Numbered from the stretch's first letter, positions 51,955 through 62,404 are shown. The stretch: DNA of 64,000 nt from Ceratothoa steindachneri (GCA_963969495.1 OZ018326.1:1320631-1384630), one strand, 5' to 3'. Numbers and translations are program-made. Notes: generated by a model from the sequence alone, not told the origin.

Positions 51955-51956
<2 letters not shown>
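49969..51956 (+). pseudogene. Penelope-like retroelement, RT plus degraded GIY-YIG domain
   Basis: The coding similarity starts at VIYGLPKIHKNE (about 50050), the conserved 'GLPKiHK' block, so the N-terminus is truncated. Then come SLDFSKYIGDL, MATIDVDSLFTKVPVEETIN and INELYLQH, a single stop at 50442, GMAMGSPLGPSFANSF, and the catalytic box RFIDDCFLIF (usually YVDD). SMDTEKSNKNLFLNVNVV and SIYRKPTSSRLSTQF finish the RT. From about 51040, SEFNKLLLSTINNHFPQCQF, then SRYVGQTSLQLKFRIAKHLG and SIRQHSEYHHHPLN belong to the GIY-YIG nuclease, whose first half has been deleted. Only about two stops interrupt it. The 3' end meets a (TA)n tract. Confidence 0.85.
51876..51912 (+). ncRNA. TGAAGA-hairpin-CGAAA module at the 3' end of the Penelope-like element
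   Basis: ATTGAAGATGGTCC, a loop, TGTCCGAAATG. TGAAGA and CGAAA frame an imperfect hairpin, and the element ends in (TA)n 45 bases later. The arrangement matches the module at 59.3 kb and resembles a hammerhead core, with an extra U after the TGAAGA. Confidence 0.4.

Positions 51957-51998
<42 letters not shown>
51957..51998. repeat. (TA)n microsatellite
   Basis: About 42 bp of AT dinucleotides directly following the Penelope-like 3' end. Confidence 0.95.
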
Positions 51999-52002
<4 letters not shown>

Positions 52003-52037
52003 AACTGAATCACGAAAATAAGGAACGTGAGGAATTT

Positions 52038-52191
52038 ATGAATAACGTTACAGCCACGAGGAAAATAAAACAACGGAGAACTGCGAGGCCTTTCGACTAA
52101 TGGTCCTTTACTAAGCTGCTTAGTAAAGGACCATTAGTCGAAAGGCCTCGCAGTTCTCCGTTGTTTCCTTTTCCTCGTGGCTGTAACGTTA

Positions 52192-52196
<5 letters not shown>
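52038..52196. repeat. 159-bp near-perfect palindrome between two (TA)n tracts
   Basis: The arms of about 79 bp meet at ACTAAGC-T-GCTTAGT (centre 52117). Only a few mismatches are visible, for example AAAATAAAAC versus the GTTTCCTTTT side. Each arm contains the hairpin-GAAA module (AGGACCATTAGTCGAAAGG). It looks like two copies of one retroelement 3' end joined head to head, with (TA)n on both outer sides. Confidence 0.9.

Positions 52197-52238
<42 letters not shown>
52197..52238. repeat. (TA)n microsatellite
   Basis: About 40 bp of AT dinucleotides bordering the palindrome on the right. Confidence 0.95.
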
Positions 52239-52240
<2 letters not shown>

Positions 52241-52269
52241 AAATATCTTATGGTAGTCCATCGTTATCT

Positions 52270-53645
52270 GATGATGACGTTCTCTCATCTCACATCATCA
52301 GTCTTCTTCTGTGTTCTTTGATGACTGATGAGGCCAATCTTCGAAGATAAGCACCTACCACAGTCAGCACATTGGTAGTCTTTGCCAGATCACGGAGTTT
52401 GTTGGTCTCTTCTTGCATGCCTTCGAGCACGCTACTCATTCTAGTGATTTCGCCTATTGGCTTCCAGGGCATCCACTCCTTGGTGGATGTGTGCCCTCCA
52501 GTCCTCTCTCTTGGTTACTAGATGCTCCAAGTTCATGGGGTCTATTTTAAATTTTTAATTGTCTTTTTAATATGGTCCTTGTATTGAAACTTAGGTCCTC
52601 CCGCCACTCTCCTGCCCTCTTGTAACTGCCTATACAGTACTCTGCGTGGAAGCCTCTCATGAGTGATACGGATGACGTGGCCCAGCCGTCGGAGTTGATG
52701 TTTTGAAATAGTTTCCTCAATCTTTGCACTATTTGTCCTCTCCAGGATTGTGGTGTGCGTGATCCTGTCTTGTCATGTGAGGCCTGAGATATTTTGAAGG
52801 CTTCGGATGTGAAACGCCTCGATAGGTTTGATGTTTCGATTGTAAGTTGTGCAGGACTCGCAAGCATAAAGTAGGGTGGAAAGACATACAGATATAGACG
52901 GTAATTTTTGTGTTAATTGTGATGTCTTGGTTTTTGAACACCCTTAGAAAGTGAAGGCCAAAGGATGCTGCTGCCTGTTTTCAGTCTATGTTGAATCTCC
53001 TTTTCTAAGTTGAGCTTAAAGGAGAGGTTGCTGCCGAGGTACTTAAATGAAGGTACAGTTGTTAGCTCCTCATCAGATTTTCTAAATATTGGTGATACAG
53101 ATAGAATGCTTACCTGACCATGGCGAGATGATTTTGGTCTTCCTGTTGTTGATTGATAGGCTAAGTCTAGTGTAGGCCTCTGTATTATCTGTTAGTGTGT
53201 TCTATAGAGCTCTAGGCATATGTGCCATGAGAGCACAATCATCTGCATATTGCAATTCTAAGATATGGTCGAGTGAGTTTTTAGTTCTTGCTTGGAGTCT
53301 TCAAATGTTGAAAAGACTTCCATCTAATCTAAAGGTGATGTTAATGATACTCTTTTCTTGAAGAGATCTATGAAGGAGCGTTGTGACGCATACCAGATAT
53401 ATATTAAACAGGACTGGTGCCATCACACAGCCCTGTCTAATCCTGGAGCCAACAACAAAAGGCTCTGATTCCTGACCTCCCATAGTGACCCTTGCTTTCA
53501 TGTTTTCATGGAATTGTTTCGTTCTCTTTACAAATTTTGGAGGCATCTTGAGATATGCATTACCTCCCAAAGTGCTTCTCTATTTACAGTATCAAAGGCT
53601 TTCGTAAGATCGATGAAAGCCTTGAAAAGGTCCTTGTTTTGTTCC
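52270..53645 (-). pseudogene. Non-LTR retrotransposon (RTE-like) with C-terminal zinc-finger end
   Basis: The minus strand from 53640 reads [20 protein letters not shown], then [39 protein letters not shown] and, near 53245, the catalytic box QYADDCALMAH. Later LRRLGHVIRITHERLPRRVL and GGPKFQYKDHIKKTIKNL belong to the C-terminal third. The end, YQCADCGRCLSSKIGLISHQ near 52.33 kb, is a single C2H2-like finger typical of the terminus of this element group. Several frameshifts and a missing thumb segment make it inactive. Confidence 0.75.
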
Positions 53646-53679
53646 ATTCCTTTTTCTTCAGTGGATGAACTGTAAAAAT

Positions 53680-53770
53680 ATATATGTATGTATACATATT
53701 TACATACTTACATATACATAAATACATACGTACATACACATGCATACATACATATACATAATTACTTATG
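53680..53770. repeat. (ATAC)n-like microsatellite
   Basis: Imperfect ATAC/ATGT tetranucleotide run (CATACATATACATA and variants) at the 5' edge of the RTE-like remnant. Confidence 0.85.
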
Positions 53771-54239
53771 TTTATTTAATAACATTATTATAAATTACCT
53801 TTGGTAATTTAATAACATTACAAAAATATAAAAAAAAAAAACATAATCACTAAAATTAATGGACATAAAAATTAAGTTGGATTTACATTACAGTGTTTTT
53901 GGATTTGAGAAATCACAGATATACAGCAAAACAAAGAATACAAAATATATAAATAATTACTAGAGTTCATATTTATCGAAGGGTATCCTCCTTCGCCTGA
54001 ACGAAATAGATTCTGACATAAATTGAATCCTATGCATTTCCAAATAGGTTTTCAATGTTATAGTATTTTTCAGCAAATATTTTCGCGTCGTCCAGTATCA
54101 TGGAGTAATCTCGTAGGTAACTCTTGATGGGAATTATTCAAAGGCTCAGGGAATAATTTACGCGGCTAAAAGCTTTACTTAGATCTAAAAAAACAGGGCT
54201 ATATCTTGGAACCATTGGAGTTATATCGATAGATAACAT

Positions 54240-54780
54240 TTTTCATCGCCATAATGGCTATGAAAGTAGAGGTATCTTTTTTAAGGTCAAACTGGTTTCA
54301 ATCGAAATTTATCTGGTTAGTTAATTCGGGTAAAATACAATATTCAAATACTTTCAGCAAATTTCAGGAAATTATTATTGGGCGAAAATTGGAAGGGCAA
54401 TTCAAGTTACCCAATTTGTTTTACACAACGGGCCTAATTTATCCTTTTGTCATTCCATGGAGTAGCATACACGAAAATATTTTGCTAATGAAACAATATA
54501 AGATATCATAGCCATATATCAAATGATAAGAATGGATATTGTCATTACACAACCCTGGTTTGAGAGAGTGAACTGCATTTGACACCTCTACCTGATTTAT
54601 TTTTCTAATGCTCGTAAATTTGCCACAATGTTCTCTGAATTTTGAATCCAAAGAACCAGGTTTGTTGTGGCAGTTACTGTGATAAAATACTAATTTGAAA
54701 TTATTGCTGATATTTTCGGGAATACGATCATGACTGTCCTCGCCTTCAATTACACTAGTCAACAATGAATTTTCTACCTG
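54240..54780 (-). pseudogene. Non-LTR reverse transcriptase fragment, second family
   Basis: On the minus strand, FREHCGKFTSIRKINQVEVS and NAVHSLKPGLCNDNIHSYHL are followed by the C-terminal part SKIFSCMLLHGMTKG. After a stop, CPSNFRPIIISLKFAESI resembles the 'NyRPI.lss...K..E' block. Order and spacing match the N-terminal part of a LINE RT. The rest is absent and the copy is broken. Family assignment is uncertain. Confidence 0.5.
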
Positions 54781-55093
54781 GTATTAGCTTGTGTTTTATA
54801 CTAAATCGAGTATGCTGATTCCGAATCTAAAATTATTCTAGCACGTAAGGTTCCTGAGTTACACACATACTCTTTAGTTAAACATATGGGCAGTTTTGCT
54901 TCGGCTACTCTAGTGATAGGATGTGTTGTTGGTGTTTGGTTTCTGCGTTACACTCCTGCGTTATTTCGTTGTCAAATTTAGCCATTATAGTAGTGGTGTT
55001 GAAACGGTATTTACATACAATGATTAGTTGCATTTTTCTTTCAGATTTATCTCTCAATTTATTGTAAATGAAACAGGATTGTACAAAAGTATA

Positions 55094-56867
55094 CAAGGTG
55101 TCCCAGAAAAAAGTTAACCGTAATTTGAATTAGTATAACTCAAAACCTATTAGAGATTTTTGAGTCCTGCAAAACAAAAGAAATTTACCAACTAGTTATC
55201 TGTCGATTCTGCCAATTTCATTATATTCCCTTTTACGATATTGATACACTAATGGGTTGAGTGGAGGCTATCAAAATTATGTTTGCGCAAGAAAGTAAAA
55301 TAATGAAACTTCAAAGTTCAAAATCAACCAATATATTTAAATCCAATTTTAACAAAAATACCTCTTCATATGGGTAGTACAAATTCATTTTTATAATTTT
55401 CTAAACATCGTTTCCTGCTACATATCCTCCATTTCTTTCCAAGCACAGTTGCGCCTTTGATCGCATTGATTCAACAACTTATTTGATTAACTTGTGATTT
55501 TCCTTAAGTCTATTGACTTCACGTGTGATACTATCTTTTAGCTGGTTGATGCTTTGTGGTGGAGTAGAATACATTTTATTCTTTAATTATCCCCAAAAGA
55601 AATAATCGCACGGTGTTAAGTCAGGGGATCTTGGAGGCCATTCAATTGCATGATTTAGCGAGACAATGCGCTTGTCAAACGTTTCTCTTAGTTTTGTTCT
55701 TACAGCAAGCTGTCTATGAGCAGGTGCGCCGTCCTGAATCAACCAAAGTCTATTGAATTGATTTCCGTAAATCTGGTGAAGTTCTGGGAAGATCCTTTCG
55801 TCGATCATGCTCAGGTAGGCAGCACCATTTAAGTTATTCTCGTAAAACAATGAGCTGACAAGATAGCCATTCCCGCAAAGTCCGATCCACAGAGACACTT
55901 TCTACTGCTAAATACGTGTGTCAAAGTTGAATGCCTGGGGGTGGTTCAGCAGCGCATATTGCCGAATGTTATGGCTATTTAACTTTCAATTCATGCAAAA
56001 GGCTGCCTCTTCACCAATCACAATGTTTTCCAAGAAACCAGCAGGTTTATGGACAAGCCATTTGAAAAATTGTCTACGACGAGCAAAATCAGTTTCCACA
56101 AGCTGGTTTCTTGCATCTTATAGGGATGCCATGTCATATAGGGAAGTCATGTTTAAAAATGCGGTTAAATGATGACTTTTACAATTGTAACCCATTCTTT
56201 CTGACTGATACATGTGGATTTTGAAGAAGTGTGATCTGAACATTTTAGATATTTTATGTTGGTTCTTATGGTTCTCATACGACCGGAACTACTTTTATTT
56301 AGATTTAAGCCTGTTCCTTCATGTTGGTATTTGCGAAGCTTTTTCCAAAATGTAAGCTTGCTTGGTGGGTGCCTACCTGGAAAACGTTTTTCAAATGAAT
56401 CTTGTACTTGTTTAATACTTCCAGTCTTAATAAAGTTTGTGAGTGCAAATACGCGTTGATCTTTTGTTAATTGCATGATTATAAAGGTTCTATGGAAGTA
56501 AACTTTTACACAGAAACGCTTTGATTTGCTTAGTAAGCAAACCACTGTAAAATTGCCTAGGTATTACTTGAAGAATCGCACAGTGACCTAGGCTACCTAG
56601 GCTCACTATGCTTCTCTTGAAAGTGCACGGTGGTCTAGCCTTCCTAAGCTTCCTTCCATTATTTTACTTCCTTGCGCAAACATATTTTTCATAGTCTCCA
56701 CTAAACCCATTAGTGTATCAATATCATAAAAAGAAATTTAATGAAATTTCCAGAATCGTCAGATAAATAGTTGTCAAATAAAACATTTTTGCAAGACCCC
56801 AAAATCTCCAATAGTTTTGGAGTTATACTAATTCAAATAACGGTTAACTTTTTTCTGGGACACCCGG
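55094..56867 (-). mobile_element. Mariner-like DNA transposon with about-210-bp terminal inverted repeats
   Basis: The left end CAAGGTGTCCCAGAAAAAAG and the right end (inverted) CCGGGTGTCCCAGAAAAAAG stay similar for about 210 bases: 55094-55307 against 56657-56867. Both TIRs contain GTTTGCGCAAG near their inner edge. TA dinucleotides at 55092-55093 and 56868-56869 are the target duplication. The 1.77-kb length and the enclosed transposase make this an almost complete element. TIRs this long are unusual for mariner-type elements, which commonly have about 30 bp. Confidence 0.9.
55587..56490 (-). pseudogene. Mariner-like (IS630-type DDE) transposase, frameshifted
   Basis: The likely start is MQLTKDQRVFALTNFIKTGS (ATG near 56475), inside a larger frame beginning 56545. 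A helix-turn-helix with FEKRFPGRHPPSKLTFWKKL follows. The middle is broken: in other frames pieces like AAFCMN-KLNSHNIRQYA and LNHPQAFNFDTR can be followed near 56.0-55.92 kb. The last frame (55898-55587) reads VSLWIGLCGNGYLVSSLFYE, NGAAYLSMIDERIFPELHQI, then RLWLIQDGAPAH (second catalytic Asp) and WPPRSPDLTPCDYFFWG (third catalytic Asp). Frameshifts in the middle and a stop after FFWG make it inactive. Confidence 0.85.
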
Positions 56868-57029
56868 TATAACAGGATATATATAAACTAAGTTGTAAAC
56901 ATGAATCGGCGATGATGTATAAATAGCTCAGACAACTTTCCTTATATCTGTGGAAGATATACTCCAAGCAGCCAGCGGAATATTTAGCTAAAAGAGTTAA
57001 AACTGCATACAATTATTAATTTGGTTGTA

Positions 57030-58034
57030 AAGTTGGTGAACAAGACAAGCACTGGGCACCTCATAAATCTTGTACTGTGTGTTATACGGGGCTCATACAG
57101 TGGCAAAATGGTGAACGGAAGGGTGTGCCTTTTGCTGTAACAATGGTGTGGCGTAAGCTAACAAATCATATTTTTCATGCCTACTTTTTTTACCATTATT
57201 GCGGGATTCTCAAATAAGAACAAGTCAAAATTATATATCTAGATTGTAAGTGAGCTATAAAACCAGTCCCCCATAATATGGAGATGCCAATCCCAGTTCC
57301 TTTATCAGCTAGTGTAGTTAAAGAAGATGATTTATTGACTGAAGAGGAGGATAACAATGGCGATGAAATGTATGAAGATGATTTTAAGGAAAAGAAGATC
57401 CAGTTGATAAAGAAAGATTGAATGATTTGGTGAGGGATTTGTCATTGTTAAAGGAAAACGCAGAACTGTTGGGCTCCATAATCCAGCAATAAAATCTTCT
57501 AGAGGACGGTACAAAAATATCCACTTTCCGTAAACGCCATGATTCCTTAGCTGCCTTCTATAAAGAAGAAGATGGTGTTTGTTTCTGTACTGATGTTAAT
57601 GACCTCATGAATCAGCTAGGAAACGAGCATTTACCTGATGAATGGAAACTATTTATCGATGCAATCACTGCTAGCCTTAAAGCTGTGTTGCTACACAATG
57701 GTAACAAAAAACCTTCAATTCATGTCGCACTTAACGTTGGGATGACAGAGACATATGACTCAGTGAAACTTATTTGGGAAGGTGTTCATTACTCGCATCA
57801 TAAGTGGAATATCTGTGGCCGGAAAGAGAAGAACACATAGTTGGCCGATACAATGTGAAGCACATGCCATTGGTACATCCACAAAAGATTTACCTTCCAC
57901 CACTTCATATCAAACTTAGCCTTATCACGAATTTTGTTAAAGCAATGGCCCATGATTCTGATAGATTCCAGTATCTCAAAGAGAAATTTGGTGCAAAGGA
58001 AACCAATGCTAAACTTAAAGCTGGCATTTTTGTG
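57030..58034 (+). pseudogene. Unnamed repeated protein family, copy 4 (broken, 3' end replaced by a Penelope-like element)
   Basis: The N-terminal zinc-like region is best seen here: KVGEQDKHWAPHKSCTVCYT near 57030, then FAVTMVWRKLTNHIFHAYF. An acidic stretch (KEEDDLLTEEEDNNGDE, in another frame) follows near 57320. The core lies in two frames: LPDEWKLFIDAITASLKAVL with LHNGNKKPSIHVAL (57607-57840), then HPQKIYLPPLHIKLSLITNF and VKAMAHDSDRFQYLKEKFGA to KAGIFV at about 58034. There the sequence changes abruptly to Penelope RT. Confidence 0.7.
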
Positions 58035-59176
58035 GTTGAGATATGTAGAAGACGTTCTGCCATAATTCCTGAAAGTACTGACATCAATGAGAAATTAGAG
58101 CGGTTGAATGAGATAAACGGTAGCATACAGTTTACTGTGGAGGAAGAAGTTAATAACAGGATTCCTTTTCTGGATACACTTATACATAGGGTTGGGAGTG
58201 CAACTGAATTTTCCGTTTACAGGAAACCCACTAATAAGGATGACTTCATCTATTATTTATCGGGACACAGCGATAGAACGAAGACTGGGTTAGTGATAGG
58301 ATTCTACCTCAGGGCCATCCGGATTTGTAGCCAACAGTTGAGTATAACTACATTAAGAATGCTTTTATGAAACTAAAATATCCGGAGGGTCGCTTAATAA
58401 AGTTGAGGTATAAAGCGGTCGGGATATCGGAAAGAGGCAAAATGAGTAGCACGACAAATGGGACCGCGGATAATGAGGCTTTGACAGGCACATTGGATGG
58501 GGTCAGGTACCTTTCAGCGCCTTACTGCAAGGCTGCGCAGAGCATAAATGTGGCCCTCAGGAAAACGGGTTTGCTAGTTGCCGATCATGCTGGGACCAAG
58601 ATCAAGGAATTGGTTTCGCACAAAAAGTTTAGGGCCCAAACGGATAGGGGCATAATCTATCAGATTCCGTGTGAAGGGTGCGACAAGAGGTTTTTCGGAG
58701 AGACTGGTAGGGACATCAAAACTAAACTTAGTGAGCACAAGAGGAAAGTCCGCACATAGAACTTCAAACTCGTTAGTGGTGCATATAGATGAATGTGGGC
58801 ATTAACCCAAATGGGATGGGGTGAGTATAGTTCAAAAAGGTTTATTAAAACGTAAGCGTAGGATTATTGAAGCTACATATATTCTCTCCTATAGGTCGAC
58901 AAATCACCGGGACGGTTTCTTCAAGCTGGCGACAGGTGCGGCAAGGCTCATTAATGAAGAGGCGAAAGGGTCGAGACGAGAGGGAAACGGCCGGGGGAGA
59001 GCAATTGACCGCGACCCAGACTAACTCTACGAATGGTCCAGCGGCGATCTTCCATCTCTCTTGTCAGTTCCATTCTGAGGAAGCCAAGAGGCAAAACGTC
59101 AATAAAAAGCTCTGTATAGTGTCTGGACTTTTCTTTCTCCCTATCCATTCTCACTTATACGTCGAGTCTTTCATGC
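58035..59176 (+). pseudogene. Penelope-like retroelement, 5'-truncated at the RT catalytic box, with GIY-YIG endonuclease
   Basis: Similarity starts at WLRYVEDVLP (YVDD box with E for D), then ERLNEINGSIQFTVEEEVNN, RIPFLDTLIHRVGSATEFSV and YRKPTNKDDFIYYL. The next frame (58367-58759) holds NVALRKTGLLVADHAGTKIK and the nuclease RGIIYQIPCEGCDKRFFGET-GRDIKTKLSEHK, with the GIY core, the Cys pair before YIG (here FFG), and the catalytic Arg region visible. A frameshift leads into VQKGLLKRKRRIIEATYILS and NHRDGFFKLATGAARLI (58821-59024). The 3' UTR runs to a (TA)n tract. It is a different subfamily from the elements at 29-31 and 50-52 kb, judged by the CEGC spacing. Confidence 0.85.
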
Positions 59177-59177
59177 A

Positions 59178-59217
<40 letters not shown>
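59177..59217. repeat. (TA)n microsatellite
   Basis: About 40 bp of AT dinucleotides with a Penelope-like 3' end on each side, in opposite orientations. Confidence 0.95.
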
Positions 59218-59220
<3 letters not shown>

Positions 59221-59757
59221 ATATGAGTTGCTGCTGACCAGTCTGATCTTCAATTTCACGGCGAAGGTAAGGACACATAGGAGGCTGATGTACATGTGAT
59301 TTATTTAGTATTAAGGAACAACGTTTCGGGCGTATCAAACATCTTCAGGTTCTTTAATTATAAAACAATAAACTAGAGTGAGAAATGATTAAATTGTAAT
59401 GTCAGAAAACTTATTACGAAGTCATAAATTCTGCTACAACTAGAAGTTGAAATATTTTCATAGGGGAGGGACGTTAAAAAAAGAAGATTTTTTTAAAGGC
59501 TGAAGTAATGGAATTTCATTAAACTAGAAAAATAAAGACGAGTAGAAATCTAAAACTCCCAAATTTTGAACAAAACTAACATTATAAAGAGACAATTAAG
59601 ATCTTATTAAGAATATATTAGGCTAAAGTAAAATATTCATTTGGTAAAAAATGACGATATACAATACAAAAAGTTAAGAAAACTAAAACGGACTAGAACA
59701 AATTTAAATTTGCAATATTAAAAATAATCAAGTTAAGACTATGTAGATAAATTATTA
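59218..59757 (-). mobile_element. Probable retroelement 3' end (minus) facing the (TA)n tract
   Basis: Minus-strand ACCTGAAGATG, TTTGATACGCC, CGAAACGTTG (59316-59350) is the clearest form of the TGAAGA-hairpin-CGAAA module in the window, and it points toward the (TA)n at 59217. No coding sequence is attached; the remaining 400 bp are AT-rich and anonymous. Confidence 0.45.
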
Positions 59758-62404
59758 GCGGCGGAGAAACTGAAAGTGGGGAATAAGACCATCGAGGATT
59801 TATTAAAGGAAGGCATCATTTGGGCATAAAAGTAATCGTAGGCTCTCCGATACTCTTGGTACCCAAGAAGTTCCCCGGTGAATGCAGGATGGTCGGAGAT
59901 TTTAGATCATTAAATGCTATTACTAAGCCCGACAGATATTCACTGCCACGGATCCAAAACTTAACGGATCACCTGCACGGGAAGAGGATTTTCTCAAGGT
60001 TAGATCTGGTTCGTGCTTACTACCAGATCCCCATGAGCCCCACGGACGTCGAAAAAACGGCGATTGCCACTCGATTTGGCTTGTGGGAATATGTGTATCG
60101 TGGGTTAGCCGAGATTATTATTTGTTTTATAATTATGATTAATATAGGGGGTCGTACGTTCGTACTTCCAGTGATCGCTTCAGGATCAATCTCTAAGAGC
60201 GCTTTTCTTATTTCTATTCTATTGAAGGAATATAAAGGGAAGTTCTATCTTTAATATACTAAATACAATACTGCCAACGCAACTTGTTCAAGGATAATTT
60301 GAACACTTTAACCAAAATAGACCTTTACTGTATATTAATCAACTCAAATAAAATTAATATATACACGTATAAAATACAACTTAAAAATGGTTCTTAAGTT
60401 CCGTTACTGACACTCGGTTTCTGGTTGATTCATGGTAGAGCAATTTACTTAAAAAAAATTCGTCTTTAAGATATACAAATAATCTACGTTAAAGGCACGG
60501 GGACATAAAAAATAGAATTGATTACTCACATAAGGTAGTGGGGTTTACCCAGAGAATCCAAACAAAATACCTTCATTCGAATATTGTCAGGAGAGGCATC
60601 GTGAGTGTAGTTTATTTGTTTCTCAATAGAGGGCGTTACTTTGCACTCACAAAGAAGGCCTTGTCAGAAGCAGACACGCTTCATCATCCAATTCCAAATA
60701 AATCCCCGCCATTTCCAATGGTGACCAACTGTTCCCAATACGCGGCAGGCGCTGCCCTACACCAGATGGTAGATGGAGTTGCACGACCAATAGCATTCTT
60801 TTCGAAGAAGCTCACGGATACACAGCGGGCTTATTTGACTTATAATCGAGAGCTTCTCGCGGCATACTTAGCTGTCATGCATATGATTGAAGGACGTCAC
60901 ATAACACTATGCACCGACCATAGGCCATTAGTGTCGCCATTCTCATCTCCACCCAGCGCAAAAACCGACAAACACCAGCGATATTGGGCCGCCATCTTGG
61001 AGTATGTGACTGACATGGACTACATACGCAGTCAAGACAATGTGGTCGCAGACTTCCTGTCAAAGGATGTTACCACGGTGCAAATTGACTCCTTTGGCCT
61101 GCAAGAGCTGGCAGCTGCACAAGTAAAGGATGAGTTGTTGGAGGGTTTAAAATCGAAATTAAAACCCTTCTCCTTTGCAAGATGGATAAAATTGTGATGT
61201 GAGGTAGCTTCAAGGTTCCCGCAATCATTCGTGCTAAATGTATGCAGAAAGATAATTTATTCACAGTTGCACAATTTGTCACACCCGGGTATTCGAGCCT
61301 TGCTGCGGCTAGTTAAATCCCAATATTTTGGGCCGAACATTGACAGGGAAGTGCGCTCGTGGACCTGAGAATGTATGCCTTGCAAGGCATTAAAGTTAAC
61401 ACGCCATATGAAGTCACCGATACTGCCTATATAAACTCCATCCTCGAAATTTGAAACGGCGCATGTGGATATAGTTGGACCACTCCCCGGATGTACACCA
61501 CCTGGACAACTTTTCCCCTCGCACTGTCGGGATTTACTGTCCTGCATCGACCCTGCGCCAAGGTGGGTAGAAGCAATTCCTATCCCGGACGTAACTGCCG
61601 CTACGATTGCTTTTGCCCTATTGAAGGATGGATATCCAAATTTGGAGTCCCACTTTTAGTGATTACCGACCAAGGAGCCCAATTCGAGTCGGAACTCTTC
61701 AGAGAATTATCAGCCTTCGTTGGTTTTTATCGATTTCGAACAACGAGTTACAGGCCATCCACGAACGGGATGGTAGAAAGGGTCCATAAGAATCTCAAAT
61801 CATCGATAATAGCTAGTAATGGCACTACCAATAATTTGAAGGCATCAGTGCCTTACCGAATGATTCGGGATTCTCCCCTTTCACAGCGCTAACCGGCACG
61901 ACACTATTATGCCCGAAACCGCTGGTTTCCACGGAATTGTCTTAAGCACACTGCAAATTTATAATGCAATTGGCTACAACGATGGCCCAGATAGATTTTG
62001 GACAAGCATCGGCGGACAATTTCCACTCAGTGCCAAAGCATTACGTACCACCTGACCTAAGGGATGCATCCCGCGTCAGGTCAGAGTTAATCGCGTGCGG
62101 AGACTTCTTTAGGCGCCCTACGCGGCTCCCTTCCTGCTAATCGAACGCGACAACAAAGTCTTCAAATTTGAAATTCATGGAGGGGAGAAGAGACACGGTT
62201 TCCATCGCTGGGCTAAAGCCAGCAAAATTGCCTCCTGCAGGAGAAAACGTACGGGACACGTACCGACGGTCGCCAAAGTCCCGGGTCAGCCAGAAGAGGC
62301 CTGGCTCTAATCGCCCAGGAAGAATAGACAAAATCGAAGCAGATAGGATCGAACCCCCTAGGCCCGGCCATGCGTCAAGAGCAGAGGAGCTACCGCGGGA
62401 GTAA
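59758..62404 (+). pseudogene. Ty3/Gypsy-type LTR retrotransposon pol remnant (RT, RNase H, integrase, post-integrase)
   Basis: Ordered pol landmarks: the RT start with LLKEGII and SPILLVPKK, CRMVGDFRSLNAIT and FSRLDLVRAYYQIP, ending near WEYV at about 60095. RNase H follows from about 60645, with VTNCSQYAAGAALHQ, FFSKKLTDTQRAY, NRELLAAYLAV and TDHRPL. The HHCC-like integrase zinc region is at about 61257-61400. The integrase core has HVDIVGPLP (first Asp), VITDQGAQFES (second Asp) and NGMVERVHKNLKS (Glu), with one frameshift near 61640. The post-integrase segment holds VPPDLRDAS and GRRDTVSIAGLKPAKLP near 62180. The catalytic YxDD part of RT is missing. There are no LTRs I could pair. It is inactive. 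Confidence 0.85.
60096..60640. other. Foreign sequence replacing the RT catalytic part of the Gypsy element
   Basis: About 545 AT-rich bases with no similarity to the expected 'MPFGL...YLDD' region. GTCGTACGTTCGTAC near 60151-60165 is a small palindrome. It could be an insertion plus deletion or a replaced segment. I cannot identify the sequence. Confidence 0.5.

Noticed and set aside
53680..53770. Telomere-like or coding meaning of the ATAC/ATGT run
   Set aside because: It is an imperfect tetranucleotide microsatellite with no further structure.
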